NCBI RefSeq assembly: GCF_051851555.1
Contig: NZ_JBPDVH010000002.1
Location: 1-64,000 of the forward strand
DNA from: Lonepinella sp051851555
GTDB taxonomy: Bacteria; Pseudomonadota; Gammaproteobacteria; Enterobacterales; Pasteurellaceae
DNA: 64,000 nucleotides
Reading direction: 5' to 3'
Positions within the stretch are counted from its first letter, which is position 1. Each line of letters starts with the position of its first letter. The translations under genes and the position numbers were made by a program. The notes below the pieces were generated by a model that was not told the origin of the DNA, made no database searches, and saw nothing but the letters and a program-made list of their open reading frames with translations. Positions 1-9,311 of the stretch are shown here, piece after piece.

Positions 1-100
1 TTAAGACTTCAAGTTTTATTTAATTTTTTAAAACAAGTCAATCAACAAGTGCCCACACAGATTGTCTGATAAATTGTTAAAGAACGATTTTGCTTTCGCA
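1..100 (-). promoter_or_regulatory. rRNA operon-type leader with boxA, running off the window
   Basis: Read on the minus strand, directly after tRNA-Pro, the sequence contains CGTTCTTTAACAA (74-86). This is close to the E. coli rrn boxA antitermination element TGCTCTTTAACAA. It is followed by CAGACAATCTGTGTGGGCAC, which is essentially the stretch after boxA in E. coli 16S leaders. The natural reading is that a 16S gene begins shortly left of position 1 on the minus strand. No rRNA sequence itself is visible, so this is inference from the leader. Confidence 0.65.
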
Positions 101-113
101 AATTTTATAAAAT

Positions 114-190
114 TGGTCGGCGAGATAGGATTTGAACCTACGACCCACTGGTCCCAAACCAGTTGCGCTACCAAGCTGCGCTACTCGCCG
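114..190 (-). tRNA. tRNA-Pro(TGG)
   Basis: This is a 77-nt cloverleaf including an encoded CCA end (plus-strand TGG at 114-116). The acceptor stem is CGGCGAG with its complement. The anticodon arm ACTGG-TTTGGGA-CCAGT gives anticodon TGG, and the T arm contains GGTTCAAATCC. It is the last of three tRNAs in this minus-strand cluster. Confidence 0.96.
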
Positions 191-210
191 TCTGATTTAC
201 ATAAAGTAAA

Positions 211-287
211 TGGGGTGGCTAATGGGATTCGAACCCACGACAACTGGAATCACAATCCAGGGCTCTACCAACTGAGCTATAGCCACC
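211..287 (-). tRNA. tRNA-His(GTG)
   Basis: This is a 77-nt cloverleaf with encoded CCA. The anticodon arm CTGGA-TTGTGAT-TCCAG gives GTG. The extra 5' G (position 287) opposite discriminator C73 is the G-1 identity element of bacterial tRNA-His. It lies 20 nt upstream of tRNA-Pro in the same transcript. Confidence 0.96.
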
Positions 288-316
288 ATTGTTTTTTTGT
301 TGTTTTGCATTGACTC

Positions 317-393
<77 letters not shown>

Positions 394-420
394 ACACATA
401 TTGCGTTGCAACGGAGGCGT

Positions 421-449
421 ATATTAATGATTTTGCTCATTGTTGTCTA
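421..449 (-). promoter_or_regulatory. promoter of the tRNA-Arg-His-Pro cluster
   Basis: On the minus strand, TAGACA (444-449) and TAATAT (421-426) are separated by exactly 17 bp. They are followed by the GC-rich discriminator ACGCCTCCG, typical of stringently controlled stable-RNA promoters. The predicted start lies about 20 nt upstream of tRNA-Arg. Confidence 0.75.
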
Positions 450-535
450 GCACTTTTTTCAAAAAATTTTAGTTTTTCTCACGTTAGCTGTTAATTTGTG
501 CAATTTGTCTGGAATTTACTTCGGTTCAGATTATT

Positions 536-1258
536 TTATAACTTATTCGTCACATAATAATAAGCATATCGCAATAAATTTAACTGGCGTTGCCAACGTG
601 CGGGTTGACTTAATAAACGATATAACCATTCCAAATTCAGTTTTCGCCATAATAACGGAGCCCGTTTGGTCTTACCCACCAACACATCAAAGCTCCCCCC
701 TACCCCCATATAAAGGCAATCAGGATAAATCTGTTGTGCTTTTTGCATAAAAATCTCTTGTTTTGGCGATCCCATAGCCACCGTCACAAACTTCGCTTTA
801 GCTTGCTTAATTCTTTCAATCACAGCCCTTTCTTCTTGTTCAGAAAAATAACCGTGCTGGCATCCCACAATATTCACTTGCTGATGCGATAATTTTTCTG
901 CCACCTGATTCACCACATCCGCTTGTCCCCCAATCAAAAAAACTGGCACACTCAATTCTGCCGAACGTTGCAACAAGGCTTGCCATAAATCAATCCCTGC
1001 AATCCGTGTTAATTTTTGCCATTGTGGATATTTCTTTTTAATGGAAAAAACCACGCTAATGCCGTCTGCATAGTTAAATTCTGCTTGCTGAATTAAGGCG
1101 TTCACTTGGGGATTTTTAGCACAAGCAATCATTTTTTCCGCATTTATCGCAATCAATAACCCCGTTTTTATTTGCTTTTCGGAAATCAAATGATCAACCA
1201 ACGCTTGCTTATTTTCAGGCACCAAAATATCTATTTCTCGAATGACGACTTTTTCCAT
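536..1258 (-). CDS. wecG: UDP-N-acetyl-D-mannosaminuronic acid transferase WecG (ECA lipid II synthesis)
   Basis: This GT26-family glycosyltransferase adds ManNAcA from UDP-ManNAcA to undecaprenyl-PP-GlcNAc (lipid I), giving ECA lipid II at the cytoplasmic face of the inner membrane. Visible GT26 signatures are the N-Y-A-D-G motif at about residues 62-66, with the conserved Asp, and the MGSPKQE motif near residue 175. The product is 240 residues, close to E. coli WecG (246). The start at 1258 is chosen because MEKVVIREIDI matches the family N-terminus. It overlaps the end of wzyE by 28 bp, suggesting translational coupling. An in-frame ATG at 1297 would add 13 residues that do not look conserved. 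It is the last gene of the ECA operon. Confidence 0.93.
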   Translation of the reverse strand: MEKVVIREIDILVPENKQALVDHLISEKQIKTGLLIAINAEKMIACAKNPQVNALIQQAEFNYADGISVVFSIKKKYPQWQKLTRIAGIDLWQALLQRSAELSVPVFLIGGQADVVNQVAEKLSHQQVNIVGCQHGYFSEQEERAVIERIKQAKAKFVTVAMGSPKQEIFMQKAQQIYPDCLYMGVGGSFDVLVGKTKRAPLLWRKLNLEWLYRLLSQPARWQRQLNLLRYAYYYVTNKL

Positions 1259-2523
1259 TTTACGATTCCTTTTGCTAATCCATACGCCACGCCCCAACCT
1301 ATCGTCAAAAAGACAAAACGAGAAACAAACGCATCAAACCCTTCTCGCACTAACACCGTCAAGGTAAAAATATGCGAAAAACAATAGGCTTTTAACACCG
1401 CACTTTCATCATCTTTAGCCCAACGGTACAATCCATCAAATCCTTTGACAACCAATGCAGAACCCACCGCCCCCGCCAAGATCATTGGATAGCCCCCCAT
1501 AATGTAAAACGATCCTATTAAGGTCGGGGAAATCGCCAAGCCCGCATAATAATGCTTAATCTCCCAAGTAAAATAATTTGCCGTATTTAACACTAAATCA
1601 GGACGATCCGCCCATAAGGCTTTGGGAATATACACATAAAAATCCCGAATGATGGGCATTAATCCTTGATATTCAATATTTTTTGTATTAAGAATGGTAG
1701 CCAAATTTTCCCACGGCGAAAAGGTATCCCGAGTTAAGTGTAAAAAACGAAACAGCGTTTGTTCATCGTTAAAAACTAACCCATATCGCCACATTGCCAA
1801 TAAAAACATGGCGAAAATACCTAAAATTGCCAACATCACTAAAGCAAACATAGAAATATAGCCCTGAGCAATGCCAATCAACACAAACAAAGCAACCGCT
1901 AACGCCAAATTTGCACGCGTGCCACCGATCACCACATAACTCAACACACCGAAAGCCACGCCTAAACACAGAAATTGCCACCAACGGCGTTTACTCGGTT
2001 GAATAAAATAAAAAATTAACAACGCTGGTAAGCAAAAATAAAAAAAACGTTTTAATGCGACTGCACTCACCTGAGCCGAGAAAATCTGATTATAGGCGGT
2101 TAATTTAAATAATAACAAGCCATTCAACCCATAAAAAATCCCCATTGCCCCTAAACTTATCGCCAATAAAATCCACATCGTAATCTTAGCTGTCAACTGC
2201 GGTGTATTTTTCTCACGTTTTTCTGGCAATAAATGGGGATAAAATTTGCCTTGATAAACCCAATAATAAAGTAAATAAAATCCCGTTGCGGTCAACAAAG
2301 TTTGGCATAAGACCACAAAAGGTGGCAATGAAATATGAAAGCCATACATCAACCCCATTGACAACGGAAAGCCTAAATAAAAGACCGATAAATAAACCAA
2401 GCTAAACAATAAATGAAAGGAAAAACCTTGCTGTTTTACATCTTGTTGTAATAAATAAAGCACCACACTTAATGACAAAATATACACGAGCGTCAACAGG
2501 ATAAGTTCTGCAAATTCAAGCAT
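1231..2523 (-). CDS. wzyE: ECA polysaccharide polymerase WzyE
   Basis: WzyE polymerises ECA trisaccharide repeats on the periplasmic side of the inner membrane. The 430-residue product is almost entirely hydrophobic, with about ten or eleven predicted membrane segments, a large central loop around residues 250-310, and a short basic C-terminus (KWKKSSFEK). The length is close to E. coli WzyE (450). Wzy proteins diverge strongly, so the assignment rests on overall similarity plus position between wecF and wecG. It overlaps wecF by 8 bp and wecG by 28 bp, consistent with one polycistronic message. Confidence 0.9.
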   Translation of the reverse strand: MLEFAELILLTLVYILSLSVVLYLLQQDVKQQGFSFHLLFSLVYLSVFYLGFPLSMGLMYGFHISLPPFVVLCQTLLTATGFYLLYYWVYQGKFYPHLLPEKREKNTPQLTAKITMWILLAISLGAMGIFYGLNGLLLFKLTAYNQIFSAQVSAVALKRFFYFCLPALLIFYFIQPSKRRWWQFLCLGVAFGVLSYVVIGGTRANLALAVALFVLIGIAQGYISMFALVMLAILGIFAMFLLAMWRYGLVFNDEQTLFRFLHLTRDTFSPWENLATILNTKNIEYQGLMPIIRDFYVYIPKALWADRPDLVLNTANYFTWEIKHYYAGLAISPTLIGSFYIMGGYPMILAGAVGSALVVKGFDGLYRWAKDDESAVLKAYCFSHIFTLTVLVREGFDAFVSRFVFLTIGWGVAYGLAKGIVKWKKSSFEK

Positions 2524-3598
2524 TCTCTTCCCCTTGTTGTAAAATCTGCGTTAATATAGCCAACCACCCTGCAATAAAATGGGGATCAAAAAAGCCAATA
2601 CTCTCTTTATCAAGTGCGGTTAATTTTTGCTGAGTTTCTCGAATCCGTTGTTCACTCACTTGATCCTGCAACAGAAACGGCACTTGATATAATTGCATAT
2701 CGTCAATAAAGGTATTTTTCGGATGTAACACTACTGGCACATTAAATTGAGTTAATAAACACAAAGATCCCACCCCTTGCTGACGTTGAAAAATAAAATA
2801 CGCCACATCACATTGATTAAGCAAAGCTAAATAATCTTGAAATGGCATTTTTTCGGTTAAAATTTGCACCGCACTTTGAGCAAATAATCTGGTGGCGTGA
2901 GCGGACACTTGGGCAATATAATCACCGTTATGTTCGGGATAGCCCATTGGTATAATAATCTGCACATTATTCCCAAGCTGTTGTTTTATTTGCTCCAATC
3001 CCACTAAATGACGATTAGACGGATCGCCTGAATTGCCTAATAAAATGGTGAGTTTATCGGATTTTTGCTTTTCCGTTAGCTGAAAACTGCGGTGCATTTT
3101 ACTCGGAAAATACACTAAATGCCCTTGCACATTCGGATTAATATACAGTTTAAAATAAGCTAAATCCCCCTGATAACCCGCCACGGAAATTAATTTCTTT
3201 TGAATAAAACGGCGTAACGGATAAGCGAGCTTAAATTTCCATTGTTGACTATCTTCGTGTAAATCTGCCCCCCACATTTGCCAAGTGAGCCTGTCGGGTG
3301 GTAATTTGCCGAAAAAGATAGCGATCCAAAGGGGAAAATTAAATTGACCGTGTAAATAAAAATAGTTTCGTGGATCTTGTTTTGCTAACTGACAGATGGC
3401 TTGAGCAATACTTTTTTTACTGTCAAATTCCTGAATGTAAAGGCTTGGATATTGCTCTTGATACCCCTTGCCCACCACCAACACTTGCTTAATGGCTTGT
3501 TTCGGTAATTGGGGTTGCAACTGCTCCGCTAAAAAACGCAACATGGTATGATTATGATGGGGAATGGGCGAACCTAAAACGTGAATAATCTGTTTCAT
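2516..3598 (-). CDS. wecF: TDP-N-acetylfucosamine:lipid II N-acetylfucosaminyltransferase WecF
   Basis: This GT56-family enzyme transfers Fuc4NAc from dTDP-Fuc4NAc to ECA lipid II, completing the lipid III trisaccharide. The 360-residue protein begins with the family-typical KQIIHVLGSPIPHHN segment. It also has the LLGNSGDPSNRH stretch near residue 190 and the QRQQGVGSL stretch near residue 275. It overlaps wzxE by 4 bp and wzyE by 8 bp. The donor sugar needs RffG, RffH, WecE and WecD, and none is encoded nearby, so the substrate must be supplied from elsewhere in the genome. Confidence 0.93.
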   Translation of the reverse strand: MKQIIHVLGSPIPHHNHTMLRFLAEQLQPQLPKQAIKQVLVVGKGYQEQYPSLYIQEFDSKKSIAQAICQLAKQDPRNYFYLHGQFNFPLWIAIFFGKLPPDRLTWQMWGADLHEDSQQWKFKLAYPLRRFIQKKLISVAGYQGDLAYFKLYINPNVQGHLVYFPSKMHRSFQLTEKQKSDKLTILLGNSGDPSNRHLVGLEQIKQQLGNNVQIIIPMGYPEHNGDYIAQVSAHATRLFAQSAVQILTEKMPFQDYLALLNQCDVAYFIFQRQQGVGSLCLLTQFNVPVVLHPKNTFIDDMQLYQVPFLLQDQVSEQRIRETQQKLTALDKESIGFFDPHFIAGWLAILTQILQQGEENA

Positions 3599-4863
3599 TT
3601 TTTACTCCCGTAATCTAACTTAAATAAAGCCCAACAAAAACCAAAATAAATCATATAGCAAAGTCCATAACCCAAGGTTGCCCCTGCGACACCCTGTTGT
3701 GCGATACCATAACTAGATAAACCAAACAATAACATTCCCTGTACCATTTCAGCACAAATATAGCGAGCAGTCGCCGCTTTGGCGAGCCATAAATAGCCAA
3801 AAACGTAACTCGCCACTTTAAACAGATCACCCACTAATTGCCAACCAAACAGATCAGACATTGGGGTAAAATCAGGGCTAAATAACAGAATGATCAAGTA
3901 ATCTCTCAAAAAAAATACCAATAATGCCAGACCTAACGCCAACGGAAAAATAAAACCCAAGGCTTTTTTAACTTCTTTCTGAATCGCCGATTTATCGCTT
4001 AATTTCGCAAATGTTGGCAATAAATACACGGAAAATGCGGTGGTTAAAAGCTGTAAATAGGCATCGGAAATACGGCTTAATCCTTGCCATAAACCCACCG
4101 CACTTAAGCCTTGACTGTCGATTAATTGATTACGCAATAAAATATACACCACTGGCATAGTGCAAGCCGTCACCAAAGTCATTAGCATATAACGGCTCAA
4201 TAACGCACTGATCGAGAAATCAAATTTAGGTTTCAACCATTGCCAATGCCAATGTTGCTTGAATAAGGCAATTAAACTGGGAACAACAATCAAGGCAGGA
4301 ATACAAGCAAAACCGATCAATCCCCCTTGATAACCTGCGAACCATAAGCACAACAATAAGCATATTGAGCCGACCAAATTAGAAAAAATAGAACTCATCG
4401 CACAGGCTTTGGCTTGACGTTGTCCTTTTAAAATGGCGATAAAATAATTACCTAATGCCATCAAGCATTGCAATAAAGCAAGCAGTTGAATAGTTAGACT
4501 GAAATCAGTGGTTTGAAATAAAAACAAGGAAATGGGTTGAGCAAACAGCAAGCCAATCAGAGCCAACATTGCTGAAACCGACATAATCCATAGACTGCTT
4601 ACGCCTAAAATGGCTTGTAACCGTTGCGAGTCCTGTTCATATTCGGCTACAAATTTGGTCACCGCATTTAAAATGCCTGCCCCTGAAAGCACGCCCAATA
4701 CCGTGAGCAAGGTCATATAATTTGCTGCTTGCCCTAAACCTGCCGAACCAAAATTTAAAGCAAAGATTTTAATAACAACAAGCCCGATAATGAGCTTAAT
4801 CACAACAGCGGTGGATGTCCAAAGGGTTGTACTGGTTAAGGTTGGTTTTGTGATGGTTGACAT
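3595..4863 (-). CDS. wzxE: ECA lipid III flippase WzxE
   Basis: WzxE moves undecaprenyl-PP-linked ECA trisaccharide across the inner membrane (MOP/PST flippase superfamily). The 422-residue protein shows about twelve hydrophobic segments and no large soluble domain. The start at 4863 (MSTITKPTLTSTTLWTS) is chosen because the longer reading frame overlaps wecC out of frame and adds a non-conserved leader. E. coli WzxE is 416 residues. It lies 29 bp after wecC, the position filled by rffG/rffH/wecD/wecE in E. coli, so the Fuc4NAc genes are absent here. Confidence 0.92.
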   Translation of the reverse strand: MSTITKPTLTSTTLWTSTAVVIKLIIGLVVIKIFALNFGSAGLGQAANYMTLLTVLGVLSGAGILNAVTKFVAEYEQDSQRLQAILGVSSLWIMSVSAMLALIGLLFAQPISLFLFQTTDFSLTIQLLALLQCLMALGNYFIAILKGQRQAKACAMSSIFSNLVGSICLLLCLWFAGYQGGLIGFACIPALIVVPSLIALFKQHWHWQWLKPKFDFSISALLSRYMLMTLVTACTMPVVYILLRNQLIDSQGLSAVGLWQGLSRISDAYLQLLTTAFSVYLLPTFAKLSDKSAIQKEVKKALGFIFPLALGLALLVFFLRDYLIILLFSPDFTPMSDLFGWQLVGDLFKVASYVFGYLWLAKAATARYICAEMVQGMLLFGLSSYGIAQQGVAGATLGYGLCYMIYFGFCWALFKLDYGSKK

Positions 4864-4892
4864 ATCCGTGACCGCCTTTATTTTTGCCGTTT

Positions 4893-6146
4893 TTACACTG
4901 TAGCACCGCAAAAATCTAAATAAACTTGCGTTGAATTTGGCTTGATTGTAGCAAAACAAGAATGTTTCACCAAATGTACTATGATGTCCGCTTGCTGAAG
5001 TGCGGTGGAAAAATCGGTTAATTTTACCTGATCCGTTAAGCTCACAGGAAATGTCTGAATATGGGGTTCCACCGCCCAAATTTCTCCCTGATGCCATTGA
5101 GCAAGGGCTTGTGTAATTGCTAATGCTGGGCTTTCTCGCAAATCGTCCACATCGGCTTTAAAACTTAACCCTAAACAGGCGATCTTAATTTCATCAGGGC
5201 GACAATTTTTTGCCATCATCAAATCCGCCACTGCAACTTTTATTTTTTCTACTACCCAAACAGGCTTATGGTTATTCACTTCTCGGGCGGTATGGATCAA
5301 TTTTGCCTGTTCTGGGGATTGTGAACAAATAAAATAGGGATCCACCGCAATACAATGTCCGCCCACGCCAACACCCGGCTGTAAAATGTCCACTCTTGGG
5401 TGATGATTCGCCAGATTAATCAATTCCCACACATCAATACCTTGTTGATCACAAATCAGCGACAATTCATTAGCAAAAGCAATATTCACATCTCGAAAAC
5501 TGTTTTCCGTCAGCTTGCACATTTCGGCGGTTTTGGCATTGGTCGCAAGGCATTTACCTCGCACAAAATCTTGATAAAAATCCACCGCTCGTTGTGTGCA
5601 AGCAGGGCTTAATCCACCGATTACCCGATCATTTTGTACCAACTCTTGCATCATTTTGCTCGGCAACACTCGTTCAGGGCAATAGGCAATTTGTACATCT
5701 GCTGTATTTTGAGAGAGCAACGGAAAGCTCAAATCAGGGCGTAATTCTTGTAACCATTGAGCCACTTGTTCCGTTGTGCCGACTGGCACGGTGGATTCAA
5801 TAACCACCAAATTGCCTTTTTGTAACTGGCGAGCAATTTGTTGTATGGCTTGTTGCAAATAGCTTAGATCCGCTGTCAAATCCGCTTTCAACGGTGTTGG
5901 CACAGCAATCAAAAAAATATCCGCTTTTTTCACATCTAAACTAGCGAAAAGTCGCCCCGATTGCACCGCACTTTTTAACGCATTGGCTAATTCAGGTTCG
6001 GTGCTCGTGATTTCTGCTCGTTGAATCGCACAAATTTTGCTCATATCCGTATCCATTCCATACACAATATGCCCAAGATTAGCCAAGATTACCGCTGTTG
6101 GCAAGCCAATATATCCCAATCCAATTACCGAAATTTGCTTAGTCAT
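4893..6146 (-). CDS. wecC: UDP-N-acetyl-D-mannosamine dehydrogenase WecC
   Basis: WecC oxidises UDP-ManNAc to UDP-ManNAcA with two NAD+. The 417-residue protein has an N-terminal Rossmann signature GLGYIGLPTA (residues 9-18). The central motif GVGVGGHCIAVDP carries the expected catalytic Cys265. A C-terminal UDP-binding domain holds CLGLSFKADVDDLRESPA. The length matches E. coli WecC (420). It overlaps the upstream wecB by 8 bp, so epimerase and dehydrogenase are translationally coupled as consecutive pathway steps. Confidence 0.96.
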   Translation of the reverse strand: MTKQISVIGLGYIGLPTAVILANLGHIVYGMDTDMSKICAIQRAEITSTEPELANALKSAVQSGRLFASLDVKKADIFLIAVPTPLKADLTADLSYLQQAIQQIARQLQKGNLVVIESTVPVGTTEQVAQWLQELRPDLSFPLLSQNTADVQIAYCPERVLPSKMMQELVQNDRVIGGLSPACTQRAVDFYQDFVRGKCLATNAKTAEMCKLTENSFRDVNIAFANELSLICDQQGIDVWELINLANHHPRVDILQPGVGVGGHCIAVDPYFICSQSPEQAKLIHTAREVNNHKPVWVVEKIKVAVADLMMAKNCRPDEIKIACLGLSFKADVDDLRESPALAITQALAQWHQGEIWAVEPHIQTFPVSLTDQVKLTDFSTALQQADIIVHLVKHSCFATIKPNSTQVYLDFCGATV

Positions 6147-7248
6147 TTTTTACTATCTGTTTGATAAATTGAATAATCCGCTCACAAGCCTTGCCGTCAC
6201 CGTACAAGGTGCTGGCTTGTGCCATTTGTTGATATTTTATTGGATTTTTTGCCAACGCATTCACGGCATTAACAATAGCTAAACATTCCACACTGACTCG
6301 TTGCACAATCCCTGAGCTTTCCGCTTCGATTCGTTCCGTCTGATCTCGCAATAATAAAACAGGTTTACCCAATGCCGTGGCCTCTTCTTGAATGCCGCCC
6401 GAATCCGTTAAAATCAAAAAGGCTTGTTGCATTAATTGCACAAAATCAACATAAGGTAACGGATCGGTTAACCGAATATTGGCTTGATGTGATAATAATT
6501 GATAAACAGGTTCTCGCACCTGTGGATTGGGGTGAACAGGAAAAATGATCTGCCAACCTTGTTGAGCCAATGCCATTAAACTGTGACACAATTGCTCAAT
6601 GCCCTTGCCCCAATTTTCTCGGCGGTGCATTGTCACTAATAGGCTTTTTTGATTGGGTTCAAAAGAAAAAAATGCGGTGTTTTTTGGTGGATTTTTTTGA
6701 ATCCAATGTAACGCATCAATCACCGTATTGCCTGTCACCACAATATGTTGTTCAGGATAATGCTCCGCTAATAAATGTTGTTTGGCTTGTGGTGTTGGAG
6801 CAAAATGCCAACGTGCTAACACGGATGTTAAACGGCGATTGGTTTCTTCGGGAAAAGGGGAATAAGGTTGATAAGTGCGTAAACCCGCCTCAATATGCCC
6901 CACAGGAATTTGTTGATAATAACAGGCTAAACTGGTAGCAAAAGCGGTGGTGGTATCGCCTTGTACTAACACAAGATCGGGGCGAAACTCAGTTAAAACC
7001 GACCGCACTTTTTGCAAAATTCGACAGGTTAAATCTGTCAGATCCTGTTCATTTTGCATCACATCAAGATCCATATCAGGCGTTAAATCAAACAGAGATA
7101 ACACCTGATCCAGCATTTCTCGATGCTGTCCTGTGACACAAATTCGGCTGTCAAATTCCACTTGCTCCGCCAATAATTTGACTAACGGAGCCAGTTTAAT
7201 GGCCTCGGGACGTGTCCCAAATACGGTTAATAGTTTAAATTTCACCAT
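6139..7248 (-). CDS. wecB: UDP-N-acetylglucosamine 2-epimerase WecB (non-hydrolysing)
   Basis: WecB interconverts UDP-GlcNAc and UDP-ManNAc in the cytoplasm. The 369-residue sequence has the family landmarks FGTRPEAIKLAPL near the N-terminus, TGQHREML around residue 40, GHIEAGLRT, the MHRRENWG motif and the SGGIQEEA nucleotide-binding motif. The length is close to E. coli WecB (376). It starts 8 bp after wzzE and overlaps wecC by 8 bp. Confidence 0.96.
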   Translation of the reverse strand: MVKFKLLTVFGTRPEAIKLAPLVKLLAEQVEFDSRICVTGQHREMLDQVLSLFDLTPDMDLDVMQNEQDLTDLTCRILQKVRSVLTEFRPDLVLVQGDTTTAFATSLACYYQQIPVGHIEAGLRTYQPYSPFPEETNRRLTSVLARWHFAPTPQAKQHLLAEHYPEQHIVVTGNTVIDALHWIQKNPPKNTAFFSFEPNQKSLLVTMHRRENWGKGIEQLCHSLMALAQQGWQIIFPVHPNPQVREPVYQLLSHQANIRLTDPLPYVDFVQLMQQAFLILTDSGGIQEEATALGKPVLLLRDQTERIEAESSGIVQRVSVECLAIVNAVNALAKNPIKYQQMAQASTLYGDGKACERIIQFIKQIVKND

Positions 7249-7256
7249 TCAGGAAA

Positions 7257-8057
7257 TTAGCTATGATTTTTTTGTTTACGTCCAGCAAAAATTAATGCCA
7301 GTAATAACCCCAATAAGAACCCGAACGCACCGCCTACGCTGGCCCATAATAAACGATCCGGTGAGGCAACTTGCGGTTGACTGGGTGATTTCAAGTAATC
7401 AAAGGTCATTAATTGGTTATCCAAAGGTGAAACCGATTTCATCATGTTTAATTTACCTTTCCAACTTAATTCATTTTGTGCGGCATTATCGGTGCTTTGT
7501 TGGGCAGCCAAATTTACTTGATTAAACAAGGTTTTCCATTTAGCAATCAATTCATTATATAAAGATTGTTGCGTCACATAATTGGTATATTTGACAAAAT
7601 TATCCAATTGCTGTGCTGCTTGTTTGGGATTATCTAAGGTTACACTGATACGATCTGGTATATGTCGATCAGGATTTCCTTCCACAAATGTCGTATTGGC
7701 AATCAGATCTTGTAAAAAGGCATTGTCTTTTTCTTCAATCCCTGTTTGGCGTTGTTTATAAAAATCTGAATTTGACCAGAATTTCGCTAAATTATCATAC
7801 CCTTGCACTTGTTGTTTAAAACTGTTAAACACTATATTGGCCGTATCTTTTTGTTCTTCCGCTTTGGCTTTATTGCCACTCACTAATTGATACATATCAA
7901 ATAAAGCAAAATAATTACCTAACTGTTCTACTTTCGGTTGACGTACTTCGACATCCACTTTCCACTGCTCTTTCATAGCATAACTTCCGCCATAACCTGC
8001 TACGGCAAAAAGTGCGGTAAAAAAAAGAATAAATAATGTGCTTTTTACTAATTTCAT
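7257..8057 (-). CDS. wzzE: ECA chain-length determinant WzzE
   Basis: This polysaccharide co-polymerase (PCP-1) sets the modal length of ECA. The architecture is a short cytoplasmic tail, a transmembrane helix at about residues 6-27, a large periplasmic helical domain and a second helix near residues 235-260 ending in a basic tail. The conserved proline-rich stretch near TM2 reads SPSQPQVASPDRLLW. At 266 residues it is clearly shorter than E. coli WzzE (about 350), with the shortening in the periplasmic domain. It lies between wecA and wecB in the ECA operon. Confidence 0.87.
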   Translation of the reverse strand: MKLVKSTLFILFFTALFAVAGYGGSYAMKEQWKVDVEVRQPKVEQLGNYFALFDMYQLVSGNKAKAEEQKDTANIVFNSFKQQVQGYDNLAKFWSNSDFYKQRQTGIEEKDNAFLQDLIANTTFVEGNPDRHIPDRISVTLDNPKQAAQQLDNFVKYTNYVTQQSLYNELIAKWKTLFNQVNLAAQQSTDNAAQNELSWKGKLNMMKSVSPLDNQLMTFDYLKSPSQPQVASPDRLLWASVGGAFGFLLGLLLALIFAGRKQKNHS

Positions 8058-8081
8058 AAATTTTCCTAACTAAAAATAAAT

Positions 8082-9158
8082 CTACATCGCAGATGTTTTT
8101 GCTTTACGCAAACGGCGACGATGACGGCGAATAAATCGGGTAATTCGCCATGCTCTTGTTATCGAATAAGAATACAAAAAGAATAACCCAATGAATAAAA
8201 TAAACATCAGCCATTCATTAATATAATAAATTTCGCCTAAAATACCAAATCCTGCACAAAGTGCCGCAATAAACGTGATTAGCATAAAGGCTTGGCGGTG
8301 AGTTAAGCCGGCTCGCACCATTAAGTGATGCACGTGTAAACGGTCAGGACGAAATGGGCTTTTACCTTTACGCAAACGGCGATAAATAATCGCCACCATA
8401 TCAATTAACGGAATCGCCACTAACCATAAGGCGGTCACTGGATTCATGGGATGGCCTTTGCCTTGCGTACTGAGTAACAAAATCCAAATAATCGTAAACC
8501 CAATTAACGTACTGCCACTGTCACCCATAAAAATTTTGAATTTTTTGCCAAAAGGAATACACAGATTAAACATGGCATAGGGCATAATCGCCACAATTAA
8601 GGCAAAGCACCAACGAGCCAGATCGTGTTGATTATCCATATACATGAGAATCCCCACGCCAGCAAAAGCCACGCTAGACAAGCCACCGAGTAAGCCGTCA
8701 ATACCGTCAATCATATTAAAGGCATTAATAATCGCAATGGTCGCAAATACCGTAATCACCACGCCAATCCAACCGAGCGTCACGGTAAACGGCCCAATAA
8801 TTTGACCTAAATGATCAAGGGATAAACGCCCATAATAGATCATAAATACCGCCAATATGGCTTGGATCCCAGCTCGCAAGAAAGGGCTAATATCATAGCG
8901 ATCATCTAAGATCCCAATCGCTAACAACACAAAAACGCTAAATAAATACAGTTGCGGTAACTTGGTTTGATCCCATTGTAATAGGTAAAAACACAGGTTG
9001 CCCATAAACAGCGAAATCCCGCCAATTAAAGGAATGGCTCCCTGATGACGTTTGCGATAATTGGGTTTATCCACTAATCCTACCGCAATAGCAATCGGAC
9101 GCATCACAACAATTGTCAGAAAAGATGCGAAAAATGTTAACAGTAAATCTAACCACAT
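8082..9158 (-). CDS. wecA: undecaprenyl-phosphate GlcNAc-1-phosphate transferase WecA
   Basis: WecA makes undecaprenyl-PP-GlcNAc (lipid I), the first committed step of ECA and in many species of O-antigen too. The 358-residue protein is polytopic, with about eleven helices. It contains the Asp-rich motif ILDDRYDISP near residue 83, the NAFNMIDGIDGL motif near residue 146, the FMGDSGST motif and the cytoplasmic RPDRLHVHHL motif. It is the first gene of the minus-strand ECA operon, facing hemL across a 153-bp divergent spacer that must hold both promoters. Confidence 0.96.
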   Translation of the reverse strand: MWLDLLLTFFASFLTIVVMRPIAIAVGLVDKPNYRKRHQGAIPLIGGISLFMGNLCFYLLQWDQTKLPQLYLFSVFVLLAIGILDDRYDISPFLRAGIQAILAVFMIYYGRLSLDHLGQIIGPFTVTLGWIGVVITVFATIAIINAFNMIDGIDGLLGGLSSVAFAGVGILMYMDNQHDLARWCFALIVAIMPYAMFNLCIPFGKKFKIFMGDSGSTLIGFTIIWILLLSTQGKGHPMNPVTALWLVAIPLIDMVAIIYRRLRKGKSPFRPDRLHVHHLMVRAGLTHRQAFMLITFIAALCAGFGILGEIYYINEWLMFILFIGLFFLYSYSITRAWRITRFIRRHRRRLRKAKTSAM

Positions 9159-9311
9159 GTCCTTTATTTGCCTTATTCAAGCTACACCTAAAAAATATTG
9201 CAAAGCATAGCATTAATCAGCGTTGATTGCAGAATATTTTTATAAAAAAGCGAAATTTAGACAGAAAATACAGTACAATAGTTCCATCTAAGTAATGATA
9301 AAGGAAAAATT

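Noticed and set aside
1172..2405. Plus-strand ORFs opposite wzyE (e.g. 2202-2405)
   Set aside because: They are short shadows of a conserved minus-strand membrane-protein gene, with no ribosome site and no recognisable motif.
4863..5097. Extended 78-residue N-terminus for wzxE
   Set aside because: It overlaps wecC out of frame and has no resemblance to flippase N-termini; the internal ATG at 4863 gives the normal length.
9220..9290. hemL promoter at TAGACA/TACAAT
   Set aside because: The two hexamers are only about 10 bp apart, too close for one sigma-70 promoter, and no alternative -35 at 17 bp was convincing.
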